Of a stretch of 64,000 nt of DNA, positions 1-11,198 are shown in pieces. The notes beneath the pieces are model-generated. The model was given only the letters and a program-made list of their open reading frames with translations, searched no databases and was not told where the DNA came from. Numbering within the stretch: position 1 is the stretch's first letter; every line of letters begins with the position of its first letter. This DNA is from Cyathus striatus (Eukaryota > Basidiomycota > Agaricomycetes > Agaricales > Nidulariaceae), in the NCBI GenBank assembly GCA_025738555.1, contig JAOVFP010000010.1, positions 1,674,001 through 1,738,000 of the forward strand. The letters run 5' to 3'. The translations under genes and the position numbers were made by a program.

Positions 1-331
1 GGGGAATGAACCTGTAGTCGATGCGCCAGTGGTACTGGCTACTCCATGATGCGAGTCATTCATCGACTCTACTGTATACATGAGGATGGGAAGGTCCAGC
101 GACAGCACGCATTCCACTGAGCGCAACTGTAGGCTGAGTTGAAGCTGAGACTCTGTACGCGGAAAAGGGGCGGTAGAGCCCCGACGCGCGACATCTAGAG
201 AAAGGGAAAGGGAAGGGGAAGGGGGAGAAGGTGGTGGAGAGAGGAGGAGGAGGGGGAAAGGAGAATGAAGTTGACGAAGTGGGCGATGTGGTTTTACTTA
301 GTTCAATGTTTCGGGGGACACTGAATTGCAT
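1..331 (-). pseudogene. Ser/Pro-rich hypothetical gene, copy A, partial and frameshifted
   Basis: On the minus strand an ATG at 331 opens the frame MQFSVPRNIELSKTTSPTSS, followed by a run rich in Ser, Pro and Phe. It is homologous to the intact-looking gene at 33959-34540. Here about 7 extra bases near 80-87 (tgtatac between ctac and atgagg) shift the frame, so it stops at 56. The second exon would lie off the left window edge. No family was recognised. It is called a pseudogene because the frameshift falls inside the part conserved with copy B. Confidence 0.5.
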
Positions 332-486
332 AATCTAGCGCGTGCCCGTGACCCAATCCCACCTGTCAGCCACGGTTGCTCCCGGCCATTGCAATGCGGT
401 CATTCTAATCCGTGTCTGAGATGATGCTTGTGTCCGTTTCTGCCGTTCCGTCACGCTCGATGGCCATGTTTCCGTTGGGTGGAGTG

Positions 487-1845
487 CGGGTAGGACGAAA
501 CACGACACCCCACACATAGGTATCACACATTACACATCGAACATCACACATTACACATCGAGAATCACACATTACACATTCGATTTTATACTTTATATCT
601 ACTTATCAGGAGGTGGCATAAGTGTCATAGTAATAATAGATTATATTTTAGTTTAATTAGTACAAGTTATTGTTGCACTAGTCAAAAGTCAAACTAAAGT
701 GACGAAGTATAACGTCGAGATGGGCTTATGGTTAGAGACGCATAAACGCACAAGTAGCTCCATAGTCCTCCATATAGGCAACGGGTAGAACACTCGCGTG
801 AGGAAGGGGACAGCGCACAGCGAGTGTATGACGAGTGTGCGAGGTTGGCTACTAGGAGTTCTTGTGCTGGACAAGTGCTGGATGATCTGGAGGACGAATG
901 AAAATGATGTCCACTTACTAGTAAGTTAATATTGCAGGTCATTTGCCTAACACTTTCCTGCCTACGCCAATCCGAGGCTGTGGTCGTTGTAGGCAAGAGC
1001 ATTGTATCTAGGGCTGTACACCGTCACCGTACAATACGGTTATACGGTACCCGTATATACGGGCCCGTAACCGTCCCGTCGAGGCTTTGGAGAGTCTTCA
1101 ATACGGTACGGCTACGGGACGGTTTCAGCCGTATGGAGACCATATAAAAACGGCCGTAATACGGTCCTGTACGGTCATACGGTTTAATTAGATTAAATAT
1201 CTGAATTTTTGAGATCTAAATTGAAGAAAAGAAGGTAAGTTTCTTAAATATTTCACAATAGCTATATACTACTCAAAAACTCGGTTGTATAGTGGGATTT
1301 AAGTAGGATTCTTTGCAATTTTGACTCCAGCCTATCATTTCAGACATGCATTATATGACTCGAGGCCATAGGAATAGCACTGCTTAGTTTGTGCTCACCA
1401 GTATGACTGTTGACATTTTTAAGTGCCCGTCTCTTTCTCAAAATATTACCTACACATTATACACTCTTAAAGTGTATTGTTATGTAGAGGGCAGATAATT
1501 TTCATTTATTCAGCTAGTATCCATGAGGTCACCATGTTGTCCGTTGGTGGTACCTGCATCCGAAATTTGAAGAACCTTGTGCAATGTGAAGATAACTGAG
1601 GTCGCTTTGTGAACGAATAATGGAAGCCATGGATGAACTCAAGAGGACAAGTTACAGAAAAGTAAAAATTCTGTCTCAGTTTTTAATTATGTAATTTCAA
1701 CTTAATATCTAGTGGATTTGTTTTATTTCTTTTGTTGACAAAGCACTAAACTCAATGCACATGATCATGTGTAAACTTCGATGTGTGTCGATCAATGTGT
1801 AATGTGTGATATCTATGTGTTAGGTGTCGCGTTTCGTACTACCTC
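487..1845. mobile_element. Non-autonomous TIR element with 9-bp TSD
   Basis: The 9-bp sequence GGTGGAGTG flanks the element at 478-486 and 1846-1854. Copy B has a single GGTGGAGTG at 34700-34708, an empty site. The ends form imperfect inverted repeats of about 50 bp (left GGTAGGACGAAACACGACAC; right, complemented, GGTAGTACGAAACGCGACAC), with ATCACACATTACACAT repeated just inside. No transposase frame is present. A 9-bp TSD is known for Mutator-like elements; an 8-bp reading would suit hAT. It contains a hAT-like fragment near 1009-1190. Confidence 0.88.
1009..1190. mobile_element. hAT-like terminal fragment rich in ACGG motifs
   Basis: The stretch starts CTAGGGCTGTACACCGTCAC and continues with many ATACGG/CCGTAT words in both orientations. 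This resembles one end of a hAT transposon with subterminal binding-site repeats. No matching second terminus was found nearby, so it is probably a truncated insertion inside the 487-1845 element. CpG is dense here, unlike decayed parts of the window. Confidence 0.4.
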
Positions 1846-1954
1846 GGTGGAGTGAGGTGAGGAGCAAAGAGACATGAACTTTTCATCCGGGTTTTCGTGA
1901 CGTCGTGGTTGTTTGGCTGGGGTGCGAGTCGTAAATATTTGTAACCCCGCATGC

Positions 1955-2130
1955 AGTGTGCGGTGTCGGCTTGGTGTCGGCGCCACGCCTTGGCATTTGA
2001 TTCGATTCTTACCTCTTGTTCTTATTCCCTTTTCTTGACCAAATTGCAACCGTCTTCTACTCTTCCACTCAACAGCATCTATATCGGAATCACTGTGATA
2101 TCTATAGCTTATGAAAAATATCAATTGCTG
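1955..2130. other. Duplicated spacer, no supported gene
   Basis: This is homologous to about 34800-34970 in copy B. Open frames exist on both strands, but neither keeps a shared, recognisable protein between the copies. It is treated as non-coding or relic sequence. Confidence 0.4.
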
Positions 2131-2134
2131 ATTA

Positions 2135-2513
2135 CTGTACGAATCCGATCAATTGGGCATGCCTTTGAGTGCGTGACAGGCCCAAACCACAAAGTGATTT
2201 CGGCACACGAGAATTTGTAGTGTGACATGCCAGAATTTTCAGCATTTTCGTTACTCAAGCTAGCCAATAAGCCCAAATTAGTGCATATATTTAGCTTTCA
2301 AATGTACAGAACACTATCGTTTAGCAAGAATTAGCTTTTGGAGAAGAAAAAATAGTCATTACACTGAAAAATTTTAGGTATTACACCGGCGCCTAAATAT
2401 GTCATGGTCTAACCTTTCGGCATTTTCATTTGTGATGCGTGACATGGCCCAAATTTCAGCACGGCAGAATGGGTGCGTGACGCGTGACTGCCCAATTGAT
2501 CTGATTTGTACAG
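2135..2513. mobile_element. 379-bp MITE with TA target site
   Basis: The element starts CTGTACGAATCCGATCAATT and ends with the near-complement of the same sequence (CTGTACAAATCAGATCAATT), flanked by TA at 2133-2134 and 2514-2515. The corresponding site in copy B (about 34972-34985) lacks it. There is no coding capacity. TA target sites and CTG/CAG ends fit a Tc1/mariner-type non-autonomous element. GTGCGTGA words recur inside the ends. Confidence 0.85.
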
Positions 2514-2680
2514 TATTATCCTGAACTTTATCGATTCGTCCATGCTCTGCGCCCATGCCATGAGGATACCATGATGCTGCTTCTTACCCTTTACCCTTTT
2601 ACATACTTCGTAGTGCTGATTCCAACCAGATTGAATGTCCGGTCACATTTGACCATAACATTGAGTAACTACTTTGGATA

Positions 2681-5600
2681 CAGACTCCTAAAACCAGCAC
2701 TCTCATATCTTGCAACAACCTCCTTAGATAAACAAGGGCAAATATTTGCTTAAGGCAAATAAACCTAAGGAGGTTGTGCTCGATAGAGCGGCTGGCATAA
2801 GTGGTCACTGAAGTTTCCCTGTGGACCCTTTCCATCAACAGGGAAATTGACGGCGGGGCACGCCGCATTCCCACCTCATACCTATGTACTTGCGCCCATG
2901 AACACCAATTATCTACAATTATTTGAGCCTCATGCCCTCTGTGTACTTATTCTCAAATGCACAAATAGTTTAATTTTGATCTTTCTTTGTTGACTGCAGT
3001 AAGTACTTGCCTTTCATAGACTTACAAGTGTGATTGATGAAAGTACTTACCTTTTAAAATACAGTATGTATATAAAGCTTTGAAGCCTGAGGCCTGAGCC
3101 TTTCAGCTAACTGGCATTCACTTATTTGGCTGTTGTTTAACTGTCTGTGGAGTACACACTGTAGTACCTGAAGAAAACCTAGAGTAATTAACTAGGTAAT
3201 TGTAAGTAAATGATTCAGTATGTACAAGTAAGAAACTCACCTCAGTGTCGTGAACAACTGCTGAGGTGTACTAGCTAAAGTACATAGGCTTATATACATT
3301 ATGAGTCCTTTACTCCTAGATAAAGGAGTAAACTGCATAGGAGGGAATGTGTGTGGCACAGAGTGTGCTGTGCAGCACAGTAACAGTACAAGATAATAAA
3401 GTATTAGAAGAAAACATGGTGGTATAGTGAAACATAGAGAGATACAATATATACAATATATTACCTTGCTGTGCGATGAGCATATGACCTTGGTGGCAAG
3501 GTGGTGGTTGCTGAGTGAATACAAGTGGGCATGGTCTAATGAAAAACAGGAGCATGAGTTGAACTTGGAGGCATTTGCATATCCAACAGTACCTGCTTTA
3601 TTTTTTATCTTTCACTTCAATTCATATAAGTATATGTAGGCCGGTAATTTTGACACATCCAGTATATTTTATTACTTCATAATACAAATACTATTACTGC
3701 AATCAACAAAGAAAGATCAAAATTAAACTATTTGTGTGTTTGAGAATAAGTACACGGGGGGCATGAGGCTCAAATAATTGTAGATAATTGGTGTTCATGG
3801 GCGCGAGTACATAGGTATGAGGTGGGAATGCAGCATGCCCTGCCGTTGATTTCCCTGTTGATGGAAAGGGTCTGCAGGGAAACTTTGGTGACCACCTATG
3901 CCAGCCAGGCTGCTAACTTTTCAAGTTCCAGTTAAGTTTTTCGAGTTAAAGTTAAGTTACACTTGAGTTATAGTCAAGTTCCACCCTTGAGCTCACTTAA
4001 CTTTTTCGAGTCAAAGTTAAGTTACCTCAAGTGGCCATTTTCTTATTTTGAGTGGACTTGAGTTCCCCACTTTTTTATTTTGGTGAAAGTTGAGTTCCCT
4101 CAAGTGGACTTAAGTTCCTTGCTTATTTTTTTTTGGTGAAAGTCGAGTTCCCTCGAGTAAACTTAAGTTCCTGTCTTATTTTTTTTTTGAATGAAAGTCG
4201 AGTTCCCTTTAATTATTTTGAGTCAAAGTTAAGTTCTGATATGACTAACTTTTAGATGTACTTTATTATGTCAGTAGTAGCACCACCAACATAAAATAGG
4301 TAATTACATTAGTTATATTTAGTATGAAGGGTATCTGGTTTGCAATAATGAAATAGAATGAGTTAAAGACTATAGTTTGCTTTCTAAGACTTGATTTTAA
4401 TACTTCAATTGCAGTACTAGTTCAAAAACTTGATAACCAATATTCAATTCAATTAAATAGTACTCGGTACTTCAAATTCTAATAAAAACTTCGGATACTG
4501 ATTTCAGAACATTACTCTACTTTGAGAATGGAAGTACAGCTTGGGCAGTGCTTACCTTACTCTAGCTATTCTAAACTACTTATATATTATACTTTGATTC
4601 AGCTGTACAGTATAAGTAGATAGCATAAATAGGCTACTGACAATACTATTGATAATTCCTGGGAGATATGTAATGCCTTCCATATGCAAAATCATGCAGC
4701 TACACCTTGTTTCAGAGGTGCGGCCACCACTGCAGCATTGGTACTACTTCGATACATGCACCAGGACATGCACTCGTGTGGGTATGTGCTCAGCTAGAGG
4801 GATTCCAGAGTTAACGGCTTTTGCTGACATGCGCATCAATAGTGTGTGATGGCAAACATACTGTTCTTGGCTGTTTCATGTGCCATTGTGCAGTTTTACA
4901 CATGTAAACCATACAGGAAATTGTGAGTGGAGGTACAGGTGACAATGAGCAGAGTGTAGGAAACATTGAGCACGAAAGTATATAGGCGTGATATGTTAAG
5001 CGGAAGCGTGGGAAATTACGAGGGGAGGTGCGCGCAACAATGAGGATGCACAAATTAATGGGAAATGAGTAAACATTGAATTATAGGCATGGGAAAGAAT
5101 GGGTGGGGGGGCAGGAAATAACACAAACTACTGTATGTATTATTGTAGGGTACTTCATACAATACAATTGTAGAACTTGCTTATTTTTCAAGTAAAAGTT
5201 AAGTTCCCTAGCATAAAGTAAAGTTTCTCACTTATTTTTTTGAGCAAAAGTTAAGTTCCATTGAGTGGAGTCGAGTTTCTCGCTTATTTTTTTTGAGTGA
5301 AAGTTAAGTTCTATCGAGTCGAGTCATGTTTCTCGCTTATAATTTTTTTTGAGTGTTAGTCGAGTGGAGTTAAGTTCCTCACTTATGCTAAATTCAAGTG
5401 TCACTTAAGTTACCATCGAGTTATCTTCGAGTGATAAATGCCACTTGACTCCACTCGAATTTGAGTCAAGTTCCATTTGAGTTCCACTTAAGTTCCTCAA
5501 GTTCCATAACAAAAAACCCATACTTTATGATTGTACTCATTGTTGTTGCGATCCCTTAGCTTGTTGTTTCCCATGCCCACCCCTGCCACCGCGGATGTGT

Positions 5601-6423
5601 AAAAATAGTGCCATCACATCATCCATCAAATCCCCAATCATTCCACTTGCTTCTGATGCATTGATGGTGGTGGTGTCATGCTTCTTCCACCGCTGTGCTC
5701 AACAGTGAGCATTCATTTTGTGCATTCCTCACACATTTTTTGCACTCTTCTCATTATTTTTTTAATATAACAAGAAGTACATTATTTAGTATATAATATA
5801 TTATTAGTTTCATAAATATAGTGCACTGTGCCTCCATAAAATTTAAAATGCATAATAATAATCTCAGGTTCTCATATAATATTCATCTATGATTTATCTG
5901 CACTGTGGAAGTACTTAATATATATAGGTGCTCGCAAAAATTGGTATGAAATACTCAAAAACTCGACCATAAATGAGAATACTAGTTGCTCACTGTGTGT
6001 GACAATGATGAGCGATATGTACGCGATCAAATGCGCCGTAGAAAACAGCGCGTGGCGCACATTAATTAATTTGATGGAGAGCGCCGAGTGGCATCACAAA
6101 ATAGAATCAACATCCAGGGCATGGGAAATAACGACCGCGAGGCGCAATGGTGAGCGTGCAACAATTTAGTGATCCATAGAGGTGAGGAAACGCCTGTCAT
6201 AAACCATACAAATCAAGATAATTTACATTTTCGAGTTACAAGTTAAGTTCCTAAGTTAAGTTCCACTTAAGTGTCAGTCGAGTTCCATTCGAGTTACCGG
6301 TAACTCGAAAAGTTGACGGCCCATGCCAGCCGCTCTATCGAGCACAACCTCCTTAGGTTTATTTGCCCTTGTTTACCTAAGGAGGTTGTTGCGAGATACG
6401 AGAGTGCTGGTTTTAGGAGCCTG
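2681..6423. mobile_element. hAT-like foldback element with long inverted repeats
   Basis: CTTTGGATA flanks the element at 2672-2680 and 6424-6432, an 8-9 bp TSD. Copy B has ctttgaata at the homologous empty site near 35132. Termini begin CAGACTCCTAAAACCAGCAC (left) and CAGGCTCCTAAAACCAGCAC (right, complemented). Complementarity continues for roughly 300 bp: 2681-3000 pairs with 3700-3906 plus 6332-6423, so the unit is a foldback. Without its nested insertion it is about 1.3 kb, non-autonomous, with about 700 bp of unmatched centre. No transposase was seen. Confidence 0.9.
3907..6322. mobile_element. Nested non-autonomous element with AAGTTAAGTTCC repeats
   Basis: It sits inside the right arm of the 2681-6423 element. 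The 9-bp TSD ATGCCAGCC is at 3898-3906 and 6323-6331, and the left arm of the host element has the uninterrupted version near 2790. The ends are AGGCTGCTAACTTTTCAAGT and (complemented) GGGCCGTCAACTTTTCGAGT. The subterminal parts (3915-4230, 5170-5510, 6220-6310) are packed with variants of AAGTTAAGTTCC and CGAGTT. The middle (4240-5160, 5520-6220) is AT-rich with no convincing gene. Confidence 0.88.
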
Positions 6424-6432
6424 CTTTGGATA

Positions 6433-7200
6433 TAATTTCTTCTATTCTCGATGTCCTATGAAACAGAATACGTTAACGCTATTCAGATTCTTCCAAGTTG
6501 TGTTATCTGAGTCATAAATGCATGACACCTGCTCAACGCAACCATCACACTCGAAAAGGAGAAAATTAACCATGGGTCCTACCGTCTAAAGATATACTTT
6601 GGTATCCATCATAATCTGTAATAAGTACTATAAATACGTTCATAGGCTATAATGCTATAAGCTGCCAAAAGTAGAACTAACCTTATGCCTCCTGCCTCCT
6701 GTGCAATTTCCAGGATTAACTCTGACAACTGACGTCAACAAGCACTACAAGCACTCAAAGTGCTTACTGTAAACGCGTTTAATCTCCAAAGATATTTTCA
6801 TCCATGGCACGATGAAAACATGAAGTTCGTGTGCTGAAGTAACCTAGACGCTGAAAAGTTACTACACGCACTACTGTAACCATCATATTTACCGCCCATA
6901 GGTTATAAACCAAGCAGACTCAGGAATGACGTATCGGATAACAGAATTGGTGAGCTGAATATTTCAAATTTATTTCGGTCATTTGAGCTAAGAAGGATGG
7001 TAGCGGGGAGAGCAGATGAATGTCGTTACGGAGTTGGATCAGATGTGTGCTCGTGGGAAGGCTGGTGGACTGGGAGGAGCTACTAGTAGGTGTATATAGT
7101 TTAAACACGGTGATCGAGTATGTTATCTGATTTATGATATGAACTTATCCATCGCTGGATGATTACTGGTATATCTGTTTCGCTGACAAGCTTTCAAGAA
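6433..7200. other. Duplicated non-coding spacer
   Basis: The stretch aligns with about 35150-35880 in copy B with substitutions and small indels on both sides. No conserved open frame or RNA gene was seen. Confidence 0.5.
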
Positions 7201-7220
7201 GCACACAGATGTAGTGTAAG

Positions 7221-7480
7221 GTGTGTCCAACATATTCCAACCTGGGTTCTAGACCACTCACCGACACCATTGGCATAATCCCTGAAATGGGACCTACGTT
7301 ATTGTCGATTGGCGACAAGCCAATATCTGCTGATGATGAACTGCCTGCTAGCGTTCGCGCAGACAATGTAAATGGTTTTGGAGAAAGTAAAAATAGCAGT
7401 GCATATTCTAGTTCCGGCGCAAAGAATGCCAGCGGCGCCATGAGTTTGGTACGTCGTTGCACTTTATGCAGCTTTCCTTG
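7221..7480 (+). pseudogene. Relic of a Ser/Asn-rich coding segment, copy A
   Basis: A plus-strand frame without a proper ATG reads a low-complexity segment ending SSGAKNASGAMSL. This resembles the Ser/Gly-rich tail of a secreted or GPI-anchored fungal protein, by composition only. The copy B homologue (about 35910-36130) has in-frame stops (gactaa, gttaac shifts), and no upstream exons were found. The minus strand is also open here, so strand and coding status are uncertain. Confidence 0.25.
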
Positions 7481-7853
7481 TTGTATATTTATTCATGTAG
7501 ATCATCACGCTTCCTTCTTCGCCGCTGTTATCACATCTGAGGACTTTACATTACTGTAGTAGATATGTACTACTTATACAGCGTAGTGTTTCAATTTTGA
7601 TGTGGATAGCTGTTCTGAATGAAACGTATGGGATCTCATTGATCTCTTATATATTTAGTACTACTGTAATTGTGTTTGTTGTCGCCGTCAGGCAGTCACT
7701 TATCTCTTCCTTACAAATGTTACTTATGTTAATGAGCAAGTTAACCAAAAAAAAACCTATTAATGTATTTGTCCACTTCGCATACAAACGCTAGCAATTA
7801 CAACTTATATCTTCCCACCTTCTGCGAACAAATCTTTGAAAAATGGTAACAAT

Positions 7854-8493
7854 TTAGGTCGAAGGAGCGACACAAAGAACCTGGAAAATAAGCATTCAGA
7901 ACTAGCCTTCAACGCATTAAACAGAAAATCACACACCTCGCCAGGATAAATGTTAGTGCAATCACTATCAATGTTCGGGTTGTTGCTGAGCAAGGTGGCA
8001 ACACTAATCCCAGCAGCGCCAGCAATAGCAGGACAAGTATCTCCAGATTGAACAACGGAGACTTGGGTGCAATCGTGTCCAGTAATCCCCAAGCAAAGAG
8101 GCTGTGAAAGCAGATGAATACCGCTGAACGACTTTATATTGAAAGAGTCATTTACCTCGCCCACGGAAAGGTTGGAGCAGTCGGAATTGATGGTACCAGC
8201 GTTTACAGTTGCCAACTGGTAACTATTAACATATATAATAAATTGAGCAAGTCTGAAGATTTATTAATATTAGAGCTTACGTGGAAACATTCTGAGCTGC
8301 AGAAATGCCATCACAGAAATCTCCAAGCTGAACGGTGTATTGCCTATCGCAATTGGCTGGAATGGCAAGGGACTTGACGGTGACCACTAAAACGGAACAT
8401 ACACGTTAGCGGCGACGTTGAGAGATGCGATGCCTGAAGCGTACCGAGGACGGCACTCAAGACGAGAGCAGTGATTTGAGCAAAACGGAACAT
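7854..8493 (-). CDS. Secreted two-LysM-domain effector-like protein, 137 aa
   Basis: Five exons on the minus strand: 8445-8493, 8281-8386, 8156-8222, 7937-8101, 7854-7880; introns of 54-58 bp, all GT-AG, intron 1 with a GCTAAC branch site. The protein has a signal peptide (about residues 1-24) and then two LysM modules (about 29-77 and 85-132). Each module has four Cys (29, 41, 67, 77; 85, 97, 122, 132), and the second has SGDTCPAIAGAAGIS and NNPNI cores. LysM domains bind chitin or peptidoglycan; small secreted two-LysM fungal proteins often shield hyphae or hide chitin from hosts. That role here is inferred. It is divergent from the gene at 10557-11198. The start is supported by the signal peptide and a TATA box about 100 bp upstream. 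Confidence 0.88.
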
Positions 8494-8593
8494 GGTGAAT
8501 ACGAGAGGTAGTAAAGGAGGTAGATAGATGAGAAGTGTTGGTTGTCAGAAGAGATATCTGGACAATGAAGTTGAAGAGAGAAACACTGCTCCC

Positions 8594-8600
8594 TTTTATA
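8594..8600 (-). promoter_or_regulatory. TATA box of LysM gene (minus)
   Basis: TATAAAA on the minus strand lies about 100 bp upstream of the ATG at 8493, in a conserved GAG-rich context shared by all four LysM copies. Same position and sequence in the inverted arm at 10450. Confidence 0.65.
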
Positions 8601-9241
8601 CCTCTCCTTCCTCTCCAACAAGCTATACTCGTCGCTAAAATTCAAGGACTTCATGACTCGCGTGAGAGCACTTTCAGGAGTGCGTGGTTTTGTTCCTTTG
8701 TCGAGTCAAGGATATAGAGGTAACGCAAACGGAGGATCAAACGTAAAAGCGCACTTTGTTTCATGCCGAGTGCGCTCTCAGCCTCTTGCTGCCTAATTAG
8801 GGTATCATGGCGGGATCCGTATGGCGCAAGTCGCTTATTTCGGTAGGGCCTCTAGCTGCCGCTAGACAAAATTAGAAGCGGGCTTAAATCCCCGAAGTTC
8901 GATAACACGCACGAGCGCGGTAAACTATAAATAACCTACCCGAGATTCAAGGAAATATGTATGAATGTCGTCTGCGACAGTTTTTGCTATGGGGTTGCTT
9001 TCGAAACGCATAGGTATACTAATAAGTAGCTGTAGTGAAGTACCTATTGACCTTTGAATTCAGTGCCTTTATAAACACATATTGCGGTTATTGTGCGAAT
9101 GCTCTTCTAGCACTACCGTTAAGACGCCCCCCGATGAAGAATTAGACGTTTCATGAAGTCTGATATGTACTCCAGAGGAAAGTCAATATAGAGTTTACTG
9201 ATTGAACTGTCTAACGCAATTTGTGCTAAATTCATAAACGG

Positions 9242-9692
9242 TCAGAGAGCCACAGTCTCTTCTCTAAGTATCTCCTGCCGCTCTTTCAAATTCTTCTTAG
9301 TCAATCGGGATTCCGGACTTTTATTTTTCGAGTACATAGGTGCTTCTTGTTGGCTTCTTGAGTCTTTCACGATACCTTGCTTTACAGCACCAGCGTGTCC
9401 CCTCTTGCTTGACACGAATATAACATTCAACCGACCTTCAGTCAGTTTATTCTCTAAATATTATATCTTTCCTATTTTGCTAATTTATCCACGGATGGAG
9501 AACTGCGTTCCGGCACGGTAGGATAGAACCAGGCACTTCCGGGTCGATGTCACAAAATTCTACGTGTTGATAGACACATACCATCGTTGACTTTTCACTG
9601 CATTTCTCAGCAGGGGTGTTTTGTCTGAAAAGATTGTTTTCTTCTTGTACACGTTGTAGCTCAAACGAAACACAAGGTAGGATTTTATCCAA
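9242..9692 (-). pseudogene. Unrecognised minus-strand frames in the LysM spacer
   Basis: Two adjacent minus-strand frames (9480-9692, containing a Cys/Gln-rich stretch; 9242-9430, Lys/Ser-rich with KNKSPESRLTKKNLKERQE) may be exons of one decayed gene. Both are kept in copy B (37648-37860 and about 38890-39054), but there a GAGCGTG transposon separates them and about 200 bp at 9072-9270 is missing. No family was recognised; the charged end looks helical. Confidence 0.3.
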
Positions 9693-10449
9693 GGGGTCGG
9701 CTAATTCAGCTAGTCAGAAACATTAGTACGACATTTTCGTACATGACTAGGCAATCCTTATCATCTCCTCCAGAACGACTATTCACCAAGAATTACTAGA
9801 CGCCACAATCTCCACAACATTTTGGTGCATATTATAGTATGCACTTACCTAGAAATATACAATCCGAATGTTTAAACATTAGTAGCTACGAGTAGCTCTG
9901 ATATTACGAAGTGAAAGACTCCCGTACTTTAATGAAACCATCATATTTTGGAGAGGCGGGGAAGGTACATATCTTTTTCATTGTCTCGTTCTCTTGTGAT
10001 GGCTAATTCCGTACATACCGAAACCTTTCTGAAGTCTCAAAGAACCTTGACGTCCCAGTCTACACAGGCTTTATGCCAATGACATTCCAAGAACGAATGC
10101 TTTACCTCGCGTAGAATGACTCATTCAAGGTCGAGTCTCGGGTGTACTATTTATAGTTTACCGCGCTTCGTATGTACGGGCCGCTGCTAAGTTTGTCAAG
10201 CGGTCCCCAGCCAAATAAGGGACGTGCGCCGTATGGATCCCGCCCTGATGCCCTAATTAGGCAGTAAGAGTGCACTCGGCATGAAACAAGGTGCGCTTTT
10301 ACGTTTGATCCTCCGTTCTGCATGTGCATTACCTCTATATCTTTGACTCGACGAGGAACGATATCATGCGTTCCTAAAGCTACTCTCACGCGAGTCATAA
10401 GACCTTGAGTTTTAGTGATGGGTATAGCTTATTGGGGAGGAAGGAGAGG

Positions 10450-10456
10450 TATAAAA
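10450..10456 (+). promoter_or_regulatory. TATA box of LysM gene (plus)
   Basis: TATAAAA lies 101-107 bp upstream of the ATG at 10557. It is the mirror counterpart of the box at 8594-8600. Confidence 0.65.
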
Positions 10457-10556
10457 GGGAGCAGTGTTTCTCTCTTCTACTTCATTGTCCAGATATCTCT
10501 TCTGACAACCAGCACTTCTCATCTGTCTATCTCTCGTGTTAACTCCCATATTCACT

Positions 10557-11198
10557 ATGTTCTGCTTTGCTCAAGTTACTGCTCTCCTTTTGAGTGCCGT
10601 CCTCGGTACGCTGTAGATATTAACATCTCTGGATGTCGCCGCTAATATGTATGCTTCATTTTAGTGGCCACTGTCAAGTCCCTGGCCCTTCCAGCCAATT
10701 GCGATAGGGAATACGTTGTTCGCCTTGGAGATGTCTGTGATGCCATTTCTGCAGCTCAGAATGTTTCCACGTAAGTCTAGTACTATTTATTAAAAACCTT
10801 CTGAGCTGCTTCGTTAATTGTCCATTTCAACAGCTACCAGTTGGCGACTGTAAACGCTGGTATTATCAACTCTGACTGTTCTAACCTCTCTGAGGGCGAG
10901 GTAAATGACCCTTTCAATATAAAGTCGTTCGACGATACTCATCGTCATTCAGACTCTTTGCTTGGGGATTCAAGGACAAGATTGCAACCAAGTCTCCGTT
11001 GTCCAATCTGGAGACTCTTGCCCTGCTATTGCCAGCGCTGCTGGGATTAGTGTTGCCACTTTGCTGAGCAACAACCCCAACATTGCTAGTGACTGCACTA
11101 ACATTTATCCTGGCGAGGTGTGTAATTTTCTGTTTGTGCTGGAGGTGATTTTCTGAGTACATATCTTACAGGTTCTCTGTGTTGCTCCTTCGTCCTAA
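10557..11198 (+). CDS. Secreted two-LysM-domain effector-like protein, 137 aa
   Basis: Exons 10557-10605, 10665-10770, 10834-10900, 10953-11117 and 11172-11198 match the exon lengths of the minus-strand paralogue exactly (49, 106, 67, 165, 27). Splicing restores one frame: signal peptide, LysM 1 with CDREYVVRLGDVC, LysM 2 with CLGIQGQDCNQVSVVQSGDS, and the same eight Cys. The protein ends GEVLCVAPSS. Predicted to be secreted and chitin-binding from the LysM family; the host-interaction role is inferred. A divergent partner lies at 7854-8493. Unspliced reading gives only short frames, because intron 1 has stops just before its TTTTAG acceptor. Confidence 0.88.

Larger units (their letters stand above)
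8494..10556. repeat. Palindromic bidirectional spacer between LysM genes, copy A
   Basis: The arms 8494-8960 and about 10140-10556 are inverted copies of each other. Each holds the upstream region of the adjacent LysM gene, so the genes were duplicated as an inverted repeat with their promoters. The unmatched centre (about 8961-10139) holds a decayed minus-strand frame pair. The same layout occurs in copy B at 37136-39921. Confidence 0.85.
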
